This document shows, piece after piece, positions 61,420 to 64,000 of a stretch of DNA of 64,000 nt (position 1 is the stretch's first letter; each line of letters begins with the position of its first letter). Below the pieces are notes generated by a model. That model searched no databases, had not been told where the DNA came from, and saw only the letters and a list, made by a program, of their open reading frames with translations. This stretch comes from Paenibacillus sp. CAA11 (GTDB lineage Bacteria > Bacillota > Bacilli > Paenibacillales > Paenibacillaceae). The stretch spans positions 726,001 through 790,000 of the forward strand of contig NZ_CP028922.1 in the NCBI RefSeq assembly GCF_003060825.1, read 5' to 3'. The translations under genes were made by a program, and so were the position numbers.

Positions 61420-62829
61420 TTGGAGCGGTTTTTTAAACTCAAGGCAAATGGAACTACAGTGCGCACCGAAATTATGGCCGGTATTACCACATTTATGGCC
61501 ATGGCGTACATTCTCTCCGTCAATCCGAATACGCTGACTGCATTTGGCCAGATTGAGATGGGCTGGTATTCCGTTTTCCTGGCAACTGCACTGGCAGCAG
61601 GGATTTTTACTATCGCTATGGGCTTGTTCATTAACTTCCCTGTAGCTCTGGCACCGGGCATGGGGCTTAACGCATACTTTGCTTCTGTCATTCTGGCATC
61701 TGCCACTACGGATCATCCGTTTACCTGGCAAATGGGCTTAACTGCTGTATTTATCTCTGGCTTGATTTTTATCCTGTTGACAGTAACAAGAGTTCGTCAA
61801 ATCCTGTTAGTCGCTGTTCCCGACGGCCTTAAACATGCAATCACCGTGGGGATAGGGATGTTCATTACGATTATTGGTTTGAAAAACAGCGGGCTGATGA
61901 CGGTTGGCGTGGAAGCAGGAAGTGATATTCCAGCTCACAAATTAACAGATGTACTTTCCTTCGAAACAGTAATTCACTTGGGAAGTCTTGAGAACACGAA
62001 CGTTCAGCTAGCGCTGATCGGCTTGATCCTGATTTCTATATTGATGGTTCTTCGAGTAAAAGGTGCGATTCTATTTGGTATTCTTGGCACTACGGTTATC
62101 GCGATGCTCATGGGCGCCGTGGACTTTAGCACTCTGACGAGCAAGGACGCGCACTGGGTACCTGATTTCAGCCAAATGAACTTTATGTCCTTTGATTGGG
62201 ATGGTATTCTGCATACTGGTATTATCTCGGCGATTGCTACATTTACATTTGTTGAACTCTTCGATACATTTGGAACTCTGGTAGGTACTGCACAGCGTGC
62301 AGGTATTATGGACAACCCTGAGGAAGGCCGTAAACGTGTTGGCAAGGCGATGTTTGTAGATGCTGTAGCCGTTGCTGGTGGTGCTGTGCTCGGGACTTCT
62401 ACAACGACAGCATTTGTTGAAAGTACAGCGGGGGTTGCTGAAGGTGGACGTACAGGCCTAACAGCCGTAACAACAGGCGCTTGTTTCCTGCTTGCGTTGT
62501 TCCTTGCACCAATTGCTGCATTGATTCCGGGCTCTGCGACTGCGGCTGCTCTGATCATCGTCGGTGTACTGATGGCACAATCCTTGCGTAATATTGATTT
62601 TCAAGATATGGTTGTTGCCATTCCGTCATTCTTGACTTTTGCTATTATGCCTTTCACGTACAACATAGCTAACGGAATCTCCTTCGGGATTGTTTCCTAC
62701 GTAATTTTGGCTGTGGTGGCGAATATGATCTCCAATAAGACAGGCAAGAAGTATGAAATCCACTGGATGATGTGGGTACTGGCTGTACTTGTTATCCTCC
62801 GTTATGCTCTGGTGGGAAGCCAAGGATAA
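61420..62829 (+). CDS. pbuG: Hypoxanthine/guanine permease (NCS2, AzgA-like)
   Basis: 469 residues with twelve to fourteen helices. Features: AGITTFMAMAYILSVNP (N-terminal), ALAPGMGLNAYFA (about 77-89), FVELFDTFGTLVGTA (about 274-288) and TTAFVESTAGVAEGGRTG (about 330-347), the AzgA-type purine permease signature. TTG 61420 follows TAGGGGGA with an 8-base gap. Imports hypoxanthine and guanine by proton symport. Under the guanine riboswitch. Confidence 0.95.
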   Translation: MERFFKLKANGTTVRTEIMAGITTFMAMAYILSVNPNTLTAFGQIEMGWYSVFLATALAAGIFTIAMGLFINFPVALAPGMGLNAYFASVILASATTDHPFTWQMGLTAVFISGLIFILLTVTRVRQILLVAVPDGLKHAITVGIGMFITIIGLKNSGLMTVGVEAGSDIPAHKLTDVLSFETVIHLGSLENTNVQLALIGLILISILMVLRVKGAILFGILGTTVIAMLMGAVDFSTLTSKDAHWVPDFSQMNFMSFDWDGILHTGIISAIATFTFVELFDTFGTLVGTAQRAGIMDNPEEGRKRVGKAMFVDAVAVAGGAVLGTSTTTAFVESTAGVAEGGRTGLTAVTTGACFLLALFLAPIAALIPGSATAAALIIVGVLMAQSLRNIDFQDMVVAIPSFLTFAIMPFTYNIANGISFGIVSYVILAVVANMISNKTGKKYEIHWMMWVLAVLVILRYALVGSQG

Positions 62830-62846
62830 ATGAATAAATAAATGTG

Positions 62847-62877
62847 AAGCACCTCTCAATCATGAGGGGTGTTTTTT
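62847..62877 (+). terminator. Terminator after pbuG
   Basis: CACCTCTC and TGAGGGGTG pair (one G:U) with a short loop, followed by T6. Confidence 0.85.
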
Positions 62878-62940
62878 GTATATATAATGTAGCAAAAAGT
62901 TAAGGTCGTTCATCAAGATTATTTTCTTTGAAAAAAATAC

Positions 62941-62970
62941 TTGCTTGCTAGGCTGAATGTATGGTATATT
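62941..62970 (+). promoter_or_regulatory. rrn promoter P1
   Basis: TTGCTT (62941-62946) and TATATT (62965-62970) with an 18-base gap. Preceded by an A7 run (62931-62938) that could be an UP element. Confidence 0.6.
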
Positions 62971-63052
62971 CTTATTCCGGCCGTTAAACAAGAGCTTGGC
63001 TGGACATGTTGGTGCAATTGAGAGAACAGAGTGAGTTGGTAAAAAATACTCC

Positions 63053-63081
63053 TTGCATCTTGCTTGCTAACATGCTATGAT
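63053..63081 (+). promoter_or_regulatory. rrn promoter P2
   Basis: TTGCAT (63053-63058) and TATGAT (63076-63081), 17-base gap, with an A6 run upstream. Both promoters share ACTTGCTTGCTA-like text, a duplicated promoter block. Confidence 0.65.
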
Positions 63082-63313
63082 ATAAAAGTTGACACCGACG
63101 AGTTCGGTTGAAACGTGAGAACAGTTTGATCTTTGAAAACTGAACAACGAGTGAGATATAAATGAGAATTAACGGATGAATTTCAAGTCCATCTCGATTT
63201 GAAATTCGATCCTTTCTCGTCAGTTTCAAAATGAGTCATCAGCTTATTCAATACATTTTCGGATGGTTATTTTCTCGAAGCAATTCGGGTAAAGATGTCA
63301 CCTCGAAAAAACC
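63082..63313 (+). ncRNA. 16S leader with antitermination-like text
   Basis: Includes ATCTTTGAAAACTGAACAACGAG at about 63130-63152, the usual Bacillales rrn leader with a box A-like element, and TTTCTCG... before the mature 16S. No tRNA or extra gene is present. Confidence 0.65.

Positions 63314-64000
<687 letters not shown>

Overview
The window is a chromosomal segment of a low-to-mid GC, endospore-forming Firmicute, most likely Paenibacillus. The 5' part of a 16S rRNA gene at the right end (63314 onward) reads as Paenibacillus-like. The protein set (EcsAB, a KinB-type kinase, bacilliredoxin, LipL, YneF, GsaB, a guanine riboswitch on pbuG) is typical of Bacillales. Start codons include many TTG and GTG with strong purine-rich ribosome binding sites. 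Most of the window is ordinary core genome. No prophage, CRISPR array or classical IS transposase was seen.

Layout. 1-9.9 kb: the tail of an ABC ATPase, a DHA2-type drug exporter, two small unknown genes, a group II intron (2620-4522) lodged just after a terminator hairpin, a MarR regulator divergent from a second MFS exporter followed by ecsAB, and an HI0933-type flavoprotein. 10-20 kb: phosphosulfolactate synthase, a sporulation-type histidine kinase, bacilliredoxin, nadE, an AraC regulator, a hydrolase, acpS, mutY, sodA and a GNAT acetyltransferase. 20-31.5 kb: a QueG-Ogt fusion overlapping an HD-GYP-like gene, yneF, folE, lipL, a DUF2935-superoxide dismutase fusion, a hydrolase, an IclR regulator, and an ECF sigma factor operon with a membrane DUF4179-type anti-sigma protein and a secreted paralogue of its ectodomain. 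31.5-45.8 kb: a secreted hydrolase, a GntR/DUF1648 module, aconitase, an amidase, ddl, uvsE, fabI with a structured leader, an inositol monophosphatase and a secreted SGNH hydrolase. 45.8-64 kb: gsaB, an LCP wall-polymer ligase, bcp, a DedA protein, a polysaccharide deacetylase, a MoxR-DUF58-transglutaminase operon, guaA, mepB, the maeA-ywkB malate pair, pbuG under a guanine riboswitch, and the rrn promoter region with 16S.

How the genes work together. Purine supply is concentrated at the right end: guaA makes GMP, and pbuG imports guanine/hypoxanthine under riboswitch and probable PurR control. Several genes serve the envelope (ddl, LCP, amidase, deacetylase, SGNH hydrolase, ECF sigma operon). 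Others serve redox and DNA damage defence (two SODs, bacilliredoxin, Bcp, MutY, UvsE, Ogt).

Features standing outside ordinary gene content are: a 95-96 bp hairpin-forming repeat with terminal inverted repeats in three copies (9982, 15767, 34707); the group IIC-like intron; two related hairpins that bracket the ECF sigma operon; the QueG-Ogt and DUF2935-SOD fusions; and the long hairpin in front of fabI.
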